Below are positions 24,270 to 33,155 of a DNA stretch of 64,000 bases, in pieces. Where the stretch lies: positions 90,277-154,276 of the forward strand of contig NZ_RWKQ01000002.1 of NCBI RefSeq assembly GCF_003946885.1. Reading direction: 5' to 3'. The number at the start of each line of letters is the position of its first letter. Positions within the stretch are counted from its first letter, which is position 1. The position numbers and the translations under genes are program-made. The notes under the pieces were generated by a model. The model saw only the letters and a list, made by a program, of their open reading frames with translations, did no database searches and was not told the DNA's origin. This stretch comes from Specibacter cremeus. GTDB taxonomy: Bacteria; Actinomycetota; Actinomycetes; Actinomycetales; Micrococcaceae.

Positions 24270-26298
24270 AGAAGTTGCCGCCGCCACCGCCAAAGCCCCC
24301 GCCGCCGCCACCGAAGCCCCCGCCCCCGCCGCCGCCACCGAAGCCGCCGCCACCGAAGCCGCCTCCGCCGCTGAACCCGCCGCCGATCATGCCGCCGAGG
24401 ATGCCGCCGAGTATCGCCCCGCCCATGCCGCCGCCCATGCTGCCGCGGCCACCGTAACCGCCCCCGCCGCCGAACCCGTCGACGTCGTTCTGGGCGTAGG
24501 CCAGCGCCTGCTGGGCGAGCTGCAGCGCCTGCTGGGCGTACACGAGCGCGTTGGCCGGGTCGCTGTCCTTGATGGACACCGCGTAGTCCAGGTTGCGTTG
24601 CGCCTCGGACAACCGCGTGCGGGCCTGCGAGCCGACGCCGCCGCGGCGGGTCGAGATGAAGTCGTCGGCGGCCTGGATATGCGCCTGCGCCGACATGATG
24701 GCCTGGGTCAGCGCGGCCTGGGCCCGCAGGGCCTGTTCCTGCTGGTTGCGAATGCCGGTCAGCAGTTCGTCGAGCTGGCCGTGCGCGGCCTGGACGCCGG
24801 CCAGCAACGCGACGGGGTCGATCTTGCCCGACCCGGATTGCGCCCTGGCATCGGCCAGGACCGTTTCGGCGGAGGTCACGGTCGGTGTGAACCGTTGGAA
24901 CTGCGGGTCCCTGACCATCGCCTTGGCCTTGTCCAGATCGGCCAGCGCGGCGGCCAGCGCCGGCCCCAGCGCCTGGCTCGACGCGCCGATCGACTGCTCC
25001 GTCTTGCCGATGGCCTCCAGCAGCACGGTGGCCTGCAGCAGGCTCTCCTCGGCGGCCTTGACGGCGACGGCGGCACCGGCCGTGTCCTGTGCGCCGAGCT
25101 TGTCGCCGGCCTCCTTCGCCGCGGTTTGCACGAACTCCAGCCGCTCGTTGGCCTGGGCGATGTTGTCCGCCACGGTGGCCAGCGCCGAATCCGCGTAGCG
25201 CTCCCGCAGCCCGGCCAGGGCCACCTCGGCGGCGTCGACCTGGCCCGTCACGGTCGCGGCGTCCGCCGAAACCTTCGCCAGCACCTGCGGCGCCGTGCGC
25301 TCCAGCTCGCGCAGCTCGTCGAACTTCGCCTTTTGCGCATCGAGCGCCGCGCCGGCTTCCTGGCAGTGCGCGATGATCTGGCCGTACCAGGAGCGTGTTT
25401 CCTCGATCGTGTCCGGGATTTCGTCGTCGAGCAGCTGCTGCAGCTTGAACGACTCGTTAAGATGCGTCCTGGCCGCCTGCAGCGCCGCCTGGAACGGTTT
25501 AACGGCCTCGTCCCCGTAGGAGGCCTGGGCGAAGCCGACCTCGTGGTCGCTGGCCTTGATGGCGTCATCGGCGGCGATCAGCATGCTGCCGGCCTTGGTG
25601 CGCAGCTCGGGGATCGGCACGCCGGCGTTCGGGTCGATCCCGGCGCCGTCCGCGCCGTACCCCAGCTCGCGCTGCCGCTCGGACCTCTGCTTGCGCTTGG
25701 AGCGCATCAGCAGGGCCGTACCGACGCCGCCAACGACGACGACGCCGCCGACCCCCAGCGCGACGAGCCCACCCGTGGCGTTGGGCACGGTGCCCTTGCC
25801 GCCGCCAGCCGCGTCGCCGAGCGCCGCCGCGGTGTCGATGGCTGCCTGCGCCCAGTTGTGCTGCTTCAGTTGCGGGAGCAGCGCCGACTTCTGGATCGTG
25901 TCGTTCTGGGCCGGCGTGATGACCGAGGTATCGGCGATGAGCGCGTATTTGCTGTCCTGGACGGCCACGGCCAGCACGGCGTCCTGGGGCCCGAGCTGCT
26001 TCTTGGTGGCGACGTCGGTCGCCCAGGTGACGGGCGTCACGCCGTCGAACGAGTTGACGTACACGACGAACAGGGTCATGCCGTGGTCATGGCCCAGCTT
26101 GTTGATGGCGTCCTGGACCTTGGCCTTGTCATTGCCCAGCACGGCCGCATTGTCCACGATGTACGTGCCGCCGGGGATCGTCACCGGTGGTTCGGCGTGG
26201 GCCGCGGCGGCCGGGAGCACCAGCAGTGCGGCCAGGCCGACGGCCGCCAATAGCCGTGAAAACAGCGGTCGTTGGAATACAGTGCTGCGGAACCGCAT
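24268..26298 (-). CDS. TPM domain-containing secreted membrane protein with Gly-rich tail
   Basis: 676 residues. A signal peptide (LLAAVGLAALLVLPAAAAHA) is followed by a TPM domain at about 40-170 (YIVDNAAVLGNDKAKVQDAI, TLFVVYVNSFDG, LAVAVQDSKYALIAD). A membrane helix (GLVALGVGGVVVVGGVGTALLM) precedes a long coiled-coil section of about 400 residues. The last about 70 residues are almost pure Gly with Phe, Met and Ile. TPM domains have acid-phosphatase-like or assembly roles in photosystem and envelope proteins; here the function is unknown. The neighbouring PspA and the next gene, an HtrA protease, suggest cell-envelope quality control. The ATG 26298 has AGAGGG upstream. Confidence 0.88.
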   Translation of the reverse strand: MRFRSTVFQRPLFSRLLAAVGLAALLVLPAAAAHAEPPVTIPGGTYIVDNAAVLGNDKAKVQDAINKLGHDHGMTLFVVYVNSFDGVTPVTWATDVATKKQLGPQDAVLAVAVQDSKYALIADTSVITPAQNDTIQKSALLPQLKQHNWAQAAIDTAAALGDAAGGGKGTVPNATGGLVALGVGGVVVVGGVGTALLMRSKRKQRSERQRELGYGADGAGIDPNAGVPIPELRTKAGSMLIAADDAIKASDHEVGFAQASYGDEAVKPFQAALQAARTHLNESFKLQQLLDDEIPDTIEETRSWYGQIIAHCQEAGAALDAQKAKFDELRELERTAPQVLAKVSADAATVTGQVDAAEVALAGLRERYADSALATVADNIAQANERLEFVQTAAKEAGDKLGAQDTAGAAVAVKAAEESLLQATVLLEAIGKTEQSIGASSQALGPALAAALADLDKAKAMVRDPQFQRFTPTVTSAETVLADARAQSGSGKIDPVALLAGVQAAHGQLDELLTGIRNQQEQALRAQAALTQAIMSAQAHIQAADDFISTRRGGVGSQARTRLSEAQRNLDYAVSIKDSDPANALVYAQQALQLAQQALAYAQNDVDGFGGGGGYGGRGSMGGGMGGAILGGILGGMIGGGFSGGGGFGGGGFGGGGGGGGFGGGGGGFGGGGGNF

Positions 26299-26466
26299 CA
26301 GTCACCCTCTGCTCGTGGTCGCCGGCAGCTCGTGGCGCCGGTCGTGATTTGATTCTAGGGGGGATATTTTGCGGCAGTCCACGCCGGCCGCTACGCCCGT
26401 GGAGAAATGCCCGCGGTGCGAAAATGGGCTTAAGAGTTCTTCACAGCCACCTTCCAGCGAATGTTC

Positions 26467-26484
26467 GCAACACCGACAGCAACA
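26467..26484 (+). promoter_or_regulatory. hexamer repeats upstream of htrA
   Basis: GCAACA-CCGACA-GCAACA: two identical hexamers with a related one between them. They immediately follow, and share two bases with, a GCGAA-TG-TTCGC palindrome (26457-26468). They lie about 60-75 bases before the htrA start. The layout resembles direct-repeat binding sites of OmpR-family regulators; the binder is unknown. Confidence 0.3.
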
Positions 26485-26543
26485 CTGGCCATGATTGATG
26501 TCAAGAGAAACACCCACGGATCTTGACGAGAAGAGGAAAACCG

Positions 26544-28052
26544 ATGAGCGAGAACCCTGGCGGCGAAACCCCCGGGACACCGGATCCGGTGGAGGGACAG
26601 AAGGACGGCAATGCGAACCCGACCGAACGCATCCTCCCGCCGGCGCCCGCGCAGCAACCCCAGCCCGCGCAGCAACCCCAGTACGGACAGTACGCGCCGA
26701 CGCATCCAACCGAGGCGATCCCGACGCCGCCCCATCCGGGCCACGGGGAGCCGGGCGCGCCTCCGAACACGGCAGCCTACCCGGCCGCGCCGGCGTATCC
26801 GCACACGCTGGCCCCGGCCGTCACGGCCCGCCCGCGCAAGGAGCCGAGGAAGGTCGGCATGGGCCTGTTCGCCGCCAGCGTGATCGCGGCGGCCCTGATC
26901 GGCGGCGGCGTCGCCGGCGGCACCTCGTACCTGCTCAACTCCCAGGGCGCCTCGCCGGTCGTGGCCACGTCCCAGCAGAACACGCCCGTCATCGTCAACA
27001 ACAAGGACAGCGTCAACGGCGTGACGGCCGTAGCGGCCAAGGCGATGCCATCGGTCGTCACCATCTCGGCCTCGAGCGGCAGCTCCGGCGGCACCGGGTC
27101 GGGGATCATCCTGGACACCGCCGGGAACATCCTGACCAACACGCACGTGGTGACGTTGGACGGCCAGGCCGCCCACGCGACCATCTCGGTGCAGACCAGC
27201 GACGGCAAGGTGTACACCGGCAAAGTGGTCGGCACGGACCCGCTGTCCGACCTGGCCATCGTGAAGATCGACGCCCCGAACCTGGTGCCCGCCTCGCTCG
27301 GTGACTCGTCCAAGATCAACCTGGGCGACAACGTGGTGGCCATCGGCGCCCCGCTGGGCCTCAGCGGCACCGTGACCGAGGGCATCATCTCCACCGTCAA
27401 CCGCACCATCCAGGTGGCGTCGTCCGCCGTGCCGAGCACCCCGAGCGACGGGTCGCAGAACGGCAATGGCGGCAACGGCGGCTTCAACTTCGCGCCGCCG
27501 GACGGTTCCAACCGGCAGTCCCAAACGGCCACGGGCCAGGTGAACCTGAACGTCATCCAGACCGACGCCCCGATCAACCCCGGCAATTCCGGTGGACCGT
27601 TGCTCAACAGCAGCGGGCAGGTCATCGGCGTGAACGTCGCCATCGCCTCCGCCGGCAACTCGTCCAGCAGCAGCCAGTCCGGCAGCATCGGCGTCGGCTT
27701 CTCGATCCCGATCGACAATGCCACGCGGATCGCCCAGGAACTGATCGCCAACGGCAAGGCCACCCACGGGCAGCTGGGCGTCGCCGTCCAGCCGGCCGCC
27801 GCGGGCGGCGCCAGCAGCGGGTTCACGAACGGCGCCCAGGTGGCGGAGCTCACGTCGGGGTCGCCGGCGGCCAAGGCCGGGTTGCAGGTGGGCGACGTCA
27901 TCACGGGGGTGGGCAGCCGGCGCATCACCGATGCGTCGTCGCTGACCGCGGCCGTGCGTGAACAGGCGGGCGGGGCCACCGTGAAGGTGACGTTCACCCG
28001 GAACGGCAAGGCGCAGGCCGTGGACGTCACGCTCGGCACCGCCTCACAGTAG
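26544..28052 (+). CDS. HtrA/DegP-like membrane-anchored serine protease with PDZ domain
   Basis: 502 residues. A Pro/Gln-rich cytoplasmic N terminus of about 100 residues precedes one membrane helix (105-131). A trypsin-like domain follows, with the triad His201 (ILTNTHVV), Asp236 (LSDLAIVKI) and Ser349 (INPGNSGGPLL). A PDZ domain occupies about 405-500 (VAELTSGSPAAKAGLQVGD). It degrades or refolds damaged proteins outside the membrane. A low-complexity insert (about 297-330) sits in the protease domain. The ATG at 26544 has AGAGGA 6 bases upstream. It is divergent from the TPM-domain gene. Confidence 0.92.
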   Translation: MSENPGGETPGTPDPVEGQKDGNANPTERILPPAPAQQPQPAQQPQYGQYAPTHPTEAIPTPPHPGHGEPGAPPNTAAYPAAPAYPHTLAPAVTARPRKEPRKVGMGLFAASVIAAALIGGGVAGGTSYLLNSQGASPVVATSQQNTPVIVNNKDSVNGVTAVAAKAMPSVVTISASSGSSGGTGSGIILDTAGNILTNTHVVTLDGQAAHATISVQTSDGKVYTGKVVGTDPLSDLAIVKIDAPNLVPASLGDSSKINLGDNVVAIGAPLGLSGTVTEGIISTVNRTIQVASSAVPSTPSDGSQNGNGGNGGFNFAPPDGSNRQSQTATGQVNLNVIQTDAPINPGNSGGPLLNSSGQVIGVNVAIASAGNSSSSSQSGSIGVGFSIPIDNATRIAQELIANGKATHGQLGVAVQPAAAGGASSGFTNGAQVAELTSGSPAAKAGLQVGDVITGVGSRRITDASSLTAAVREQAGGATVKVTFTRNGKAQAVDVTLGTASQ

Positions 28053-28070
28053 CCGCAACCGGACGGGACC

Positions 28071-28101
28071 GGCCCGCCGCGCACCCAGGGCGCGGCGGGC
28101 C
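28071..28101 (+). terminator. hairpin after htrA
   Basis: A 12-bp GC stem (GGCCCGCCGCGC at 28071-28082 with its complement at 28090-28101) and a 7-base loop lie 18 bases past the stop. There is no T-run. Confidence 0.6.
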
Positions 28102-28284
28102 GCCGTCGTGCTTGGGGCAAGCCCGGCCGCACCGGTGTCAAGGCGCAAGTAACGAAGCGACCCGGAGGATTCCGGCGGCGGCCCCGAACGAACTAAGCTC
28201 TTGGGCAGGGCCTTGTGGCCGTGCCGCGCCTACCGGCGACGACAATTCCGTACGACGAATCGTGTCTTGACGCAAAGGACAGTA

Positions 28285-29091
28285 GTGGACAACACAGCAC
28301 TGAACATTGTGGTTCTGGTGAAATACGTGCCAGACGCGCAATTCGACCGTCATCTTTCCGGACCCGGCCACGCGCTGGACCGCAATGAGAGCATCCTGTC
28401 CGAACTGGACGAATACGCGCTCGAGGCGGCCCTGGCCGTCGCCGAGTCGCGCGGCGGCGCCAAGGCCGGCAACCAGGTCACGGCGCTGACCATGGGGCCG
28501 GCCTCCGCGGCGGCCGCCGTGAAGAAGTCGCTGCAGATGGGCGCCACCGCCGGCGTCCACGTGTGCGACGACGCGCTGGCCGGTTCCGACGCGTCCGCCA
28601 CGTCCCTGGTGCTGGCGGCGGCGATTGGCAGCCTGGCCCCGGTGGACCTGGTGGTCACCGGCATGGCCTCCACCGACGGGGAGACGTCGATCGTGCCGGC
28701 GCAGCTGGCCGCCCGGCTGGGCCTGCCGCAGGTCACGTTCGCCTCCTCCGTGCAGGTGGACGGGACCACGGTGACGGCGCGCCGTGACGGCGACGAGACC
28801 ACGGAGGACATCGAGGCGTCGCTGCCGGCGCTCATCTCGGTCACCGACCAGGCCAACGAGCCGCGCTACCCGAACTTCAAGGGCATCATCGCGGCGAAGA
28901 AGAAGAAGGTCACCACGCTCTCGCTGGCGGACCTCGGCGTGGCCGCGTCCGACGTCGGCGCGTCCGGGTCGCTGACCCGGGTCACCGACGCCGCACCGCG
29001 CCCGCCGCGCACCGCCGGCACCATCATCACCGACTCGGGCGACGCCGGCATCGCGCTGGTGGACTTCCTGGCCGGGCAGAAACTTCTCTAA
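28285..29091 (+). CDS. etfB: electron transfer flavoprotein subunit beta
   Basis: 268 residues. It has the EtfB/FixA features: IVVLVKYVPDAQFDR at the N terminus, LDRNESILSELDEYALEAAL, the AMP-binding VVTGMASTDGETSIVPAQLAA, and the subunit-interaction end of the domain NEPRYPNFKGIIAAKKKKV, whose KGIM-type block contacts acyl-CoA dehydrogenases. With EtfA it takes electrons from dehydrogenases such as the one at 8.1 kb and passes them to ETF:quinone oxidoreductase. The start is a GTG with AAAGGA 5 bases upstream. An earlier in-frame reading (from 28201) has no ribosome site. Confidence 0.93.
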   Translation: MDNTALNIVVLVKYVPDAQFDRHLSGPGHALDRNESILSELDEYALEAALAVAESRGGAKAGNQVTALTMGPASAAAAVKKSLQMGATAGVHVCDDALAGSDASATSLVLAAAIGSLAPVDLVVTGMASTDGETSIVPAQLAARLGLPQVTFASSVQVDGTTVTARRDGDETTEDIEASLPALISVTDQANEPRYPNFKGIIAAKKKKVTTLSLADLGVAASDVGASGSLTRVTDAAPRPPRTAGTIITDSGDAGIALVDFLAGQKLL

Positions 29092-29103
29092 AGGGGCGCC
29101 TCC

Positions 29104-30081
29104 ATGACTTCCATTGTTGTTTTCATTGACAGGACCGAATCCATTGCGTCTTCCGCCGCGCTCGGCACCGTCACGGCGCAGCTGCTGACGCTGGCCCGCA
29201 CGGCCGGCGAGCCGGTGGCCGTGGTGGCCGGACCGGCGGATGCCGGGCTCGTCGAGGCGCTCGGCGGCTACGGCGTGACCCGCGTGCTGCACTCGGAACA
29301 AGCCGAGCTGGCAGACTACCTGGTGGCGCCCATGGCGGACCTCGTGGCGCAGGCCGCGGTCGAGGTCGGCGCCTCCGCCGTGCTGGTGGACAACGGCGCG
29401 CAGGGCAAGGAGATCGCCGCCCGCGTCGGCGTGGCGCTGAACGCCGGCGTCATCACCGACGCCGTGGGTGTGGAGAACGACGGCGGCACCCTGGTCGCGC
29501 ACAAGTCCGTGCTGGCGGGGTCCTACACCGTCTCGGCCCGGGCCGTCTCGGACATCGCCGTGATCAGCGTCAAGGCGCACAGCATCGAGGCCGCGCCCGC
29601 GCCCGACCCCACCACCCCGGGCGTCGAGGCGCTGGAGGTCGCGTTCGTCCCGGCCAGCCTGGGCGCCCGCGTCGTCAAGCGGACCCCGCGGCCGGCCACC
29701 GGACGCCCGGAGCTGGAGAACGCCCGGATCGTGGTGTCCGGCGGGCGCGGCGTCGACGGGGACTTCGGTCCGATCGAGGAACTGGCCGACGCGCTGGGCG
29801 CGGCCGTCGGCGCCTCCCGCGCCGCGACGGACGCCGGCTGGATCCCGCACACCTTCCAGGTGGGCCAGACCGGCAAGACCGTCTCGCCCGAACTGTACAT
29901 TTCCGCGGGCATCTCCGGCGCCATCCAGCAGAAGGCCGGCATGCAGACCGCCAAGGTCATCGTGGCCGTGAACAAGGACGCGGACTCGCCGATCTTCGAG
30001 ATCGCCGACTTCGGCATCGTCGGCGACCTGTTCGACGTGCTGCCCCAGGCCGCCGCGGAGATCCGCAAGCGCCGGGGCTAG
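29104..30081 (+). CDS. etfA: electron transfer flavoprotein subunit alpha
   Basis: 325 residues. The FAD-binding C-terminal domain shows the EtfA signature: IVVSGGRGVDGDFGPIEELA, GASRAATDAGWIPHTFQVGQ, TGKTVSPELYISAGISGAIQ and NKDADSPIFEIADFGIVGDL. The N-terminal domain pairs with EtfB. It starts 12 bases after etfB and the pair forms one operon. The 3' end overlaps the convergent methyltransferase gene by 4 bases. Confidence 0.95.
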   Translation: MTSIVVFIDRTESIASSAALGTVTAQLLTLARTAGEPVAVVAGPADAGLVEALGGYGVTRVLHSEQAELADYLVAPMADLVAQAAVEVGASAVLVDNGAQGKEIAARVGVALNAGVITDAVGVENDGGTLVAHKSVLAGSYTVSARAVSDIAVISVKAHSIEAAPAPDPTTPGVEALEVAFVPASLGARVVKRTPRPATGRPELENARIVVSGGRGVDGDFGPIEELADALGAAVGASRAATDAGWIPHTFQVGQTGKTVSPELYISAGISGAIQQKAGMQTAKVIVAVNKDADSPIFEIADFGIVGDLFDVLPQAAAEIRKRRG

Positions 30082-30881
30082 CGCGGGATGCTGCCGATCC
30101 CGATCAGGGTGTCGGAGTTCATGTCCACGCGGGGACCCACGGACCGGATGAACTCCTTGCGGACCCGGGCGATCGCCTCGGGGTCGCGGGGGAGCAGGGT
30201 GCGCCAGCCGCTGCCCATGACCAGGTTCCACGCCATCTCGTCGTCCACGGTCAGCGTCAGCGGACGGGTCAGCACGGTGACGTCCACCAGGCCCCGGGCG
30301 GACAGCCAGGCGGCCATGGACTCGACCGTGTCCACCCGCGCCATGTTGCCGTTCGCCACGGGCACCACCCCGGCAAGGCGGGGGCGTTCGGTGATGGCCG
30401 CCGCCATGATGCGTCCGGCGAAGGGCTCGAGCGCGCCGGCGATCCACGTGCTCGTGACGAAACGTCCACCCGGGCGCAGCATGGACAGCAGGTGGTCGAC
30501 GCCGGCGTCCATGTCGTCGAAGAAGAACATGCTGTAGGAACACAGCACCGCGTCGAACGTGCGGTGCCCGCGCCAGTCGGTCGCGTCGGCCTCGGTCAGC
30601 GTCGTGTTCAGGATGCCGCGGCCGGACAGCTTGGCCGCGGCCAGGCGAAGGAGCCCGGTAGACAGGTCCACGCCGTCGACCGTCCCGGATGGGCCGACCG
30701 CCTCGGCCGCCGGGATGGTGGCCGCGCCCGTGCCGCAGCACGCGTCGAGGACCCGCTCGCCGGCGGTGAGGGCCGCCGCCGCGATGACCTCACGGGCCAT
30801 GGGGTCCCACAACTTCTCGGACCACGATTCGAACTGGATCGCGCCGTCGGTGAACGCCAAGCCGGGATCGCGAACGGACAT
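30078..30881 (-). CDS. class I SAM-dependent methyltransferase
   Basis: 267 residues. Motif I is VLDACCGTGAATIPAAEAVG, motif II VDGVDLSTGLLRLAA, the post-motif acid TTLTEADATDW, and FDAVLCSYSMFFFDDM with MLRPGGRFVTSTWI completes the fold. It resembles UbiE/small-molecule methyltransferases; the substrate is unknown. ATG 30881 has GGAGG 6 bases upstream, which excludes a longer N terminus. It is convergent with etfA and follows the trmL gene on the same strand by 34 bases. Confidence 0.85.
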   Translation of the reverse strand: MSVRDPGLAFTDGAIQFESWSEKLWDPMAREVIAAAALTAGERVLDACCGTGAATIPAAEAVGPSGTVDGVDLSTGLLRLAAAKLSGRGILNTTLTEADATDWRGHRTFDAVLCSYSMFFFDDMDAGVDHLLSMLRPGGRFVTSTWIAGALEPFAGRIMAAAITERPRLAGVVPVANGNMARVDTVESMAAWLSARGLVDVTVLTRPLTLTVDDEMAWNLVMGSGWRTLLPRDPEAIARVRKEFIRSVGPRVDMNSDTLIGIGSIPR

Positions 30882-30915
30882 GCGGGGCCTCCGTGGGGTG
30901 GGTGGAATGGGACGT

Positions 30916-31383
30916 CTAGAGCTGGGCGCCGGCGAAGCCGTTTTGCCGCCACGCCTCATAGATGGCGATGGATGCGGAATTGGCGAGATTCAGGGACCGC
31001 AGCGAGGGGAGCATGGGCAGCCTGACCCGCGCCGTGACGTGCGGGTCCGCCTTGGCGGCCTCCGGCAGGCCGACGGATTCGCGGCCGAACAAGAGCACGT
31101 CGCCGGGCCGGTAGGAAATGTCCGTGTAGGGCGTGTCGCCGTCGGACGTGAACGCGTACACCCGCTCGGGCGCCAGCGCCGTCCATGCCGCCTCCAGGCT
31201 GGGGTGCACGGTCACGACGGCCAGGTCGTGGTAGTCCAGTCCGGCACGGCGCAGCTTGGCGTCCTCGAAGTCGAACCCGAGCGGCTCCACGAGGTGCAGC
31301 TGCGCCCCGGTGACGGCGGCCAACCGGATGGCGTTGCCGGTGTTGCCGGGGATTTCGGGCGTCAGGAACAGGATGCGGAACAC
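30916..31383 (-). CDS. trmL: tRNA (cytidine(34)-2'-O)-methyltransferase
   Basis: 155 residues of the SPOUT (trefoil knot) class, the minimal length typical of TrmL. Motif 1 is LFLTPEIPGNTGNAIRLA, motif 2 LLFGRESVGLP and motif 3 LPMLPSLRSLNLANSASIAI. It methylates the wobble base 34 ribose of tRNA-Leu isoacceptors. The start is GTG 31383, with TAGGAT ending 6 bases before it, consistent with a leaderless transcript. Confidence 0.92.
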   Translation of the reverse strand: MFRILFLTPEIPGNTGNAIRLAAVTGAQLHLVEPLGFDFEDAKLRRAGLDYHDLAVVTVHPSLEAAWTALAPERVYAFTSDGDTPYTDISYRPGDVLLFGRESVGLPEAAKADPHVTARVRLPMLPSLRSLNLANSASIAIYEAWRQNGFAGAQL

Positions 31384-31389
31384 CAGACC

Positions 31390-31395
31390 ATCCTA
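31390..31395 (-). promoter_or_regulatory. -10 element of trmL
   Basis: TAGGAT on the minus strand, separated from the GTG start codon by exactly 6 bases. Confidence 0.35.
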
Positions 31396-31413
31396 TTCCC
31401 CGGGCCGTCCGGC

Positions 31414-32343
31414 TCAGTACATCCCGCCGAGGAGGCGGGAGAGCACCTGCAGGTCGACGACGTTCGGCACCGGCCCGGAGGCGAGGAAGAACTTCGCCTC
31501 ACGGATGAAACGGGCCGCGTTGGCCACGTTCAGCCCGCCGGTGCCGTCCGGGTCGGTGCCGCGCGCGTAGTCGATGACGGGTTCGAACTGGCTGCCTGTG
31601 GTGCTGTGCACGCACACCCACCCGGTCACGTTGCATTCGGGGAACAGCTCCTGCATGGCCCGCACGGGCCCGTCCAGCCGGGGCGGTTCGACGGCCTTCG
31701 CCCCGTGCATGAGCGACGACCCGTTCCACCGGTACGCCCCTTCGGGCAGCAGCATCGAGGCGACCACGACCATCCGGTACCCGGCCACGATCACGTGGTC
31801 AAGCTGGCCCTTCCCCACGGGCGATTGCAGCCCGTTGACGAGCCGGGCGGACGGGATGGCCGGCAGCAGCTGGGTCATGATGAGCCTGATCGTGTACGCC
31901 TCGCGGGCCATCCGGGCGTGTGCGCCGAACACGCCGCGCTTGCGGGGCGCGCCATGGACGGGCTGCGCCGCCGTCGACCGCGGCAGCAGCGGCTCCGTGC
32001 CGGCGGGCAGGTCCTCGTAGGCGGGAAAGTAGACGGCCGCCTCGGCGGCGACGTTTCGGCCCGTGCCGGCACGGGCCGACGTGCTGAAGCCGGCGGCCGT
32101 GTCGGACGTGCCGCGCGGGGCCTGCCGCGACCCGGCGCCGTAGGACCGGTCGTACGCCTGGCGCCGCGCCGGGTTGATGAGCGCCTCGTAGGCCTCGGTG
32201 ACCGCGCGGAACTCGGCCGGGTCGCCGCCGTGGTCGGGATGCGCGGCGCGCGCGGCCCGGCGGTACGCCTTCTTGATGTCGCCGGCTGTCGCCGTGGCGG
32301 GCACACCGAGCACCTGGTAGTGCGTGCGGAACTGCTCTCCCAC
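31414..32343 (-). CDS. J-domain protein with NERD-like C-terminal domain
   Basis: 309 residues. Residues 7-70 are a J domain (THYQVLGVPATATAGDIKKA, HPD in RAAHPDHGGDP, YEALINPARRQAYDR), which should stimulate the ATPase of DnaK. A disordered linker leads to a second domain from about residue 135. Its SPVGKGQLDHVIVAGYRMVV resembles the iDHvvv strand of NERD (nuclease-related) domains, but the catalytic ExK step is replaced by VVASMLL. There is no Gly/Phe region or zinc finger, so it is not a classic DnaJ. GTG 32343 has AAAGG 6 bases upstream. Its specific client is unknown. Confidence 0.75.
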   Translation of the reverse strand: MGEQFRTHYQVLGVPATATAGDIKKAYRRAARAAHPDHGGDPAEFRAVTEAYEALINPARRQAYDRSYGAGSRQAPRGTSDTAAGFSTSARAGTGRNVAAEAAVYFPAYEDLPAGTEPLLPRSTAAQPVHGAPRKRGVFGAHARMAREAYTIRLIMTQLLPAIPSARLVNGLQSPVGKGQLDHVIVAGYRMVVVASMLLPEGAYRWNGSSLMHGAKAVEPPRLDGPVRAMQELFPECNVTGWVCVHSTTGSQFEPVIDYARGTDPDGTGGLNVANAARFIREAKFFLASGPVPNVVDLQVLSRLLGGMY

Positions 32344-32408
32344 TCAAGGCCTTTCCGGTGTGGCGATGTCATAACATCCTACCGGGCGTTCCACGGTGAG
32401 AGTCCCGG

Positions 32409-33155
32409 CTACCCCCGGACGTAGCGCAGGAACAGCATCGACCCGGCGCGCAGGATGTGGGCCAGTTCCATGGATTCCGGCGCGGCGCCGGGCGGCCCGG
32501 CCGCGATGCGCGGCGCATTGCCGCCGACCAGGACCGGCGAGAGCGTCAGGCACAGTTCGTCCACGCGCCCGGCCGCCTGGAAGGAACCGAGCAGGCTCGG
32601 GCCGCCCTCCGCGTGGATGCGGGCCAGGCCCCGTGCGCCGAGCTCGGCGATGAGCACGCCAATATCGATGGTCGCGGCGCCGGCCGTGACGACGTCCGCC
32701 ACGGGGGCCAGCGCGGCCACCCGCCCAGGTGCGGCGGCCGCCGTCGTGATTACCAACGGGCGCACCGGAGCCTGCGTGAACACCGGCATGCCGGGGTCCA
32801 GGTTCAACGTGCCGGACACGATGGCCAGCGGCGGATGCGCCGGCAGCCCCCGCGATGTGCGCCACGCCCGTGCCTCGGCCGGCAGCAGCGGGCCGCCATA
32901 GCCCTCCGCCCGGACGGTGCCGGCGCCGACCACAATCACGTCGGCGTGCCGGCGCAGCAGCCCGAAGACGCGCTGGTCGGCCGCGTTGCCCAGCCCGCCG
33001 GACCTGCCGCCGAGCGTGGCGGCCCCGTCGAGGCTGGCGATGAAGTTGAATCCGACCCACGGGCCGGGGCGCCGCCCCGCGGCGTACCACTCGAGCAGGT
33101 CCGCGTCGCCGGCCTCAACGACGGGCGGCGGGAAGACCCGGTCGATGCCGCTCAT
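32409..33155 (-). CDS. dihydrofolate reductase-fold protein (RibD C-terminal type)
   Basis: 248 residues. Characteristic blocks are GFNFIASLDGAATLGGRSGG, ADVIVVGAGTVRAEGYGGP, IHAEGGPSLLGSFQAAGRVDELCLTLSPVLVGG and a terminal MLFLRYVRG. This is the NADPH-dependent pyrimidine-reductase fold of RibD, which in other proteins reduces pterins or related rings. It overlaps the FolP2-like gene by 4 bases (ATGA) and is the last gene of the folE operon, so a pterin substrate is a reasonable inference. A true riboflavin role is less likely because no deaminase domain is present. Confidence 0.82.
   Translation of the reverse strand: MSGIDRVFPPPVVEAGDADLLEWYAAGRRPGPWVGFNFIASLDGAATLGGRSGGLGNAADQRVFGLLRRHADVIVVGAGTVRAEGYGGPLLPAEARAWRTSRGLPAHPPLAIVSGTLNLDPGMPVFTQAPVRPLVITTAAAAPGRVAALAPVADVVTAGAATIDIGVLIAELGARGLARIHAEGGPSLLGSFQAAGRVDELCLTLSPVLVGGNAPRIAAGPPGAAPESMELAHILRAGSMLFLRYVRG

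Noticed and set aside
24275..24460. Proline-rich plus-strand open frame
   Set aside because: It is the complement of the Gly-rich tail of the TPM-domain protein.
32409..33155. Riboflavin-biosynthesis RibD
   Set aside because: Only the reductase-type domain is present, with no deaminase domain and no rib genes nearby; the operon is pterin-like.
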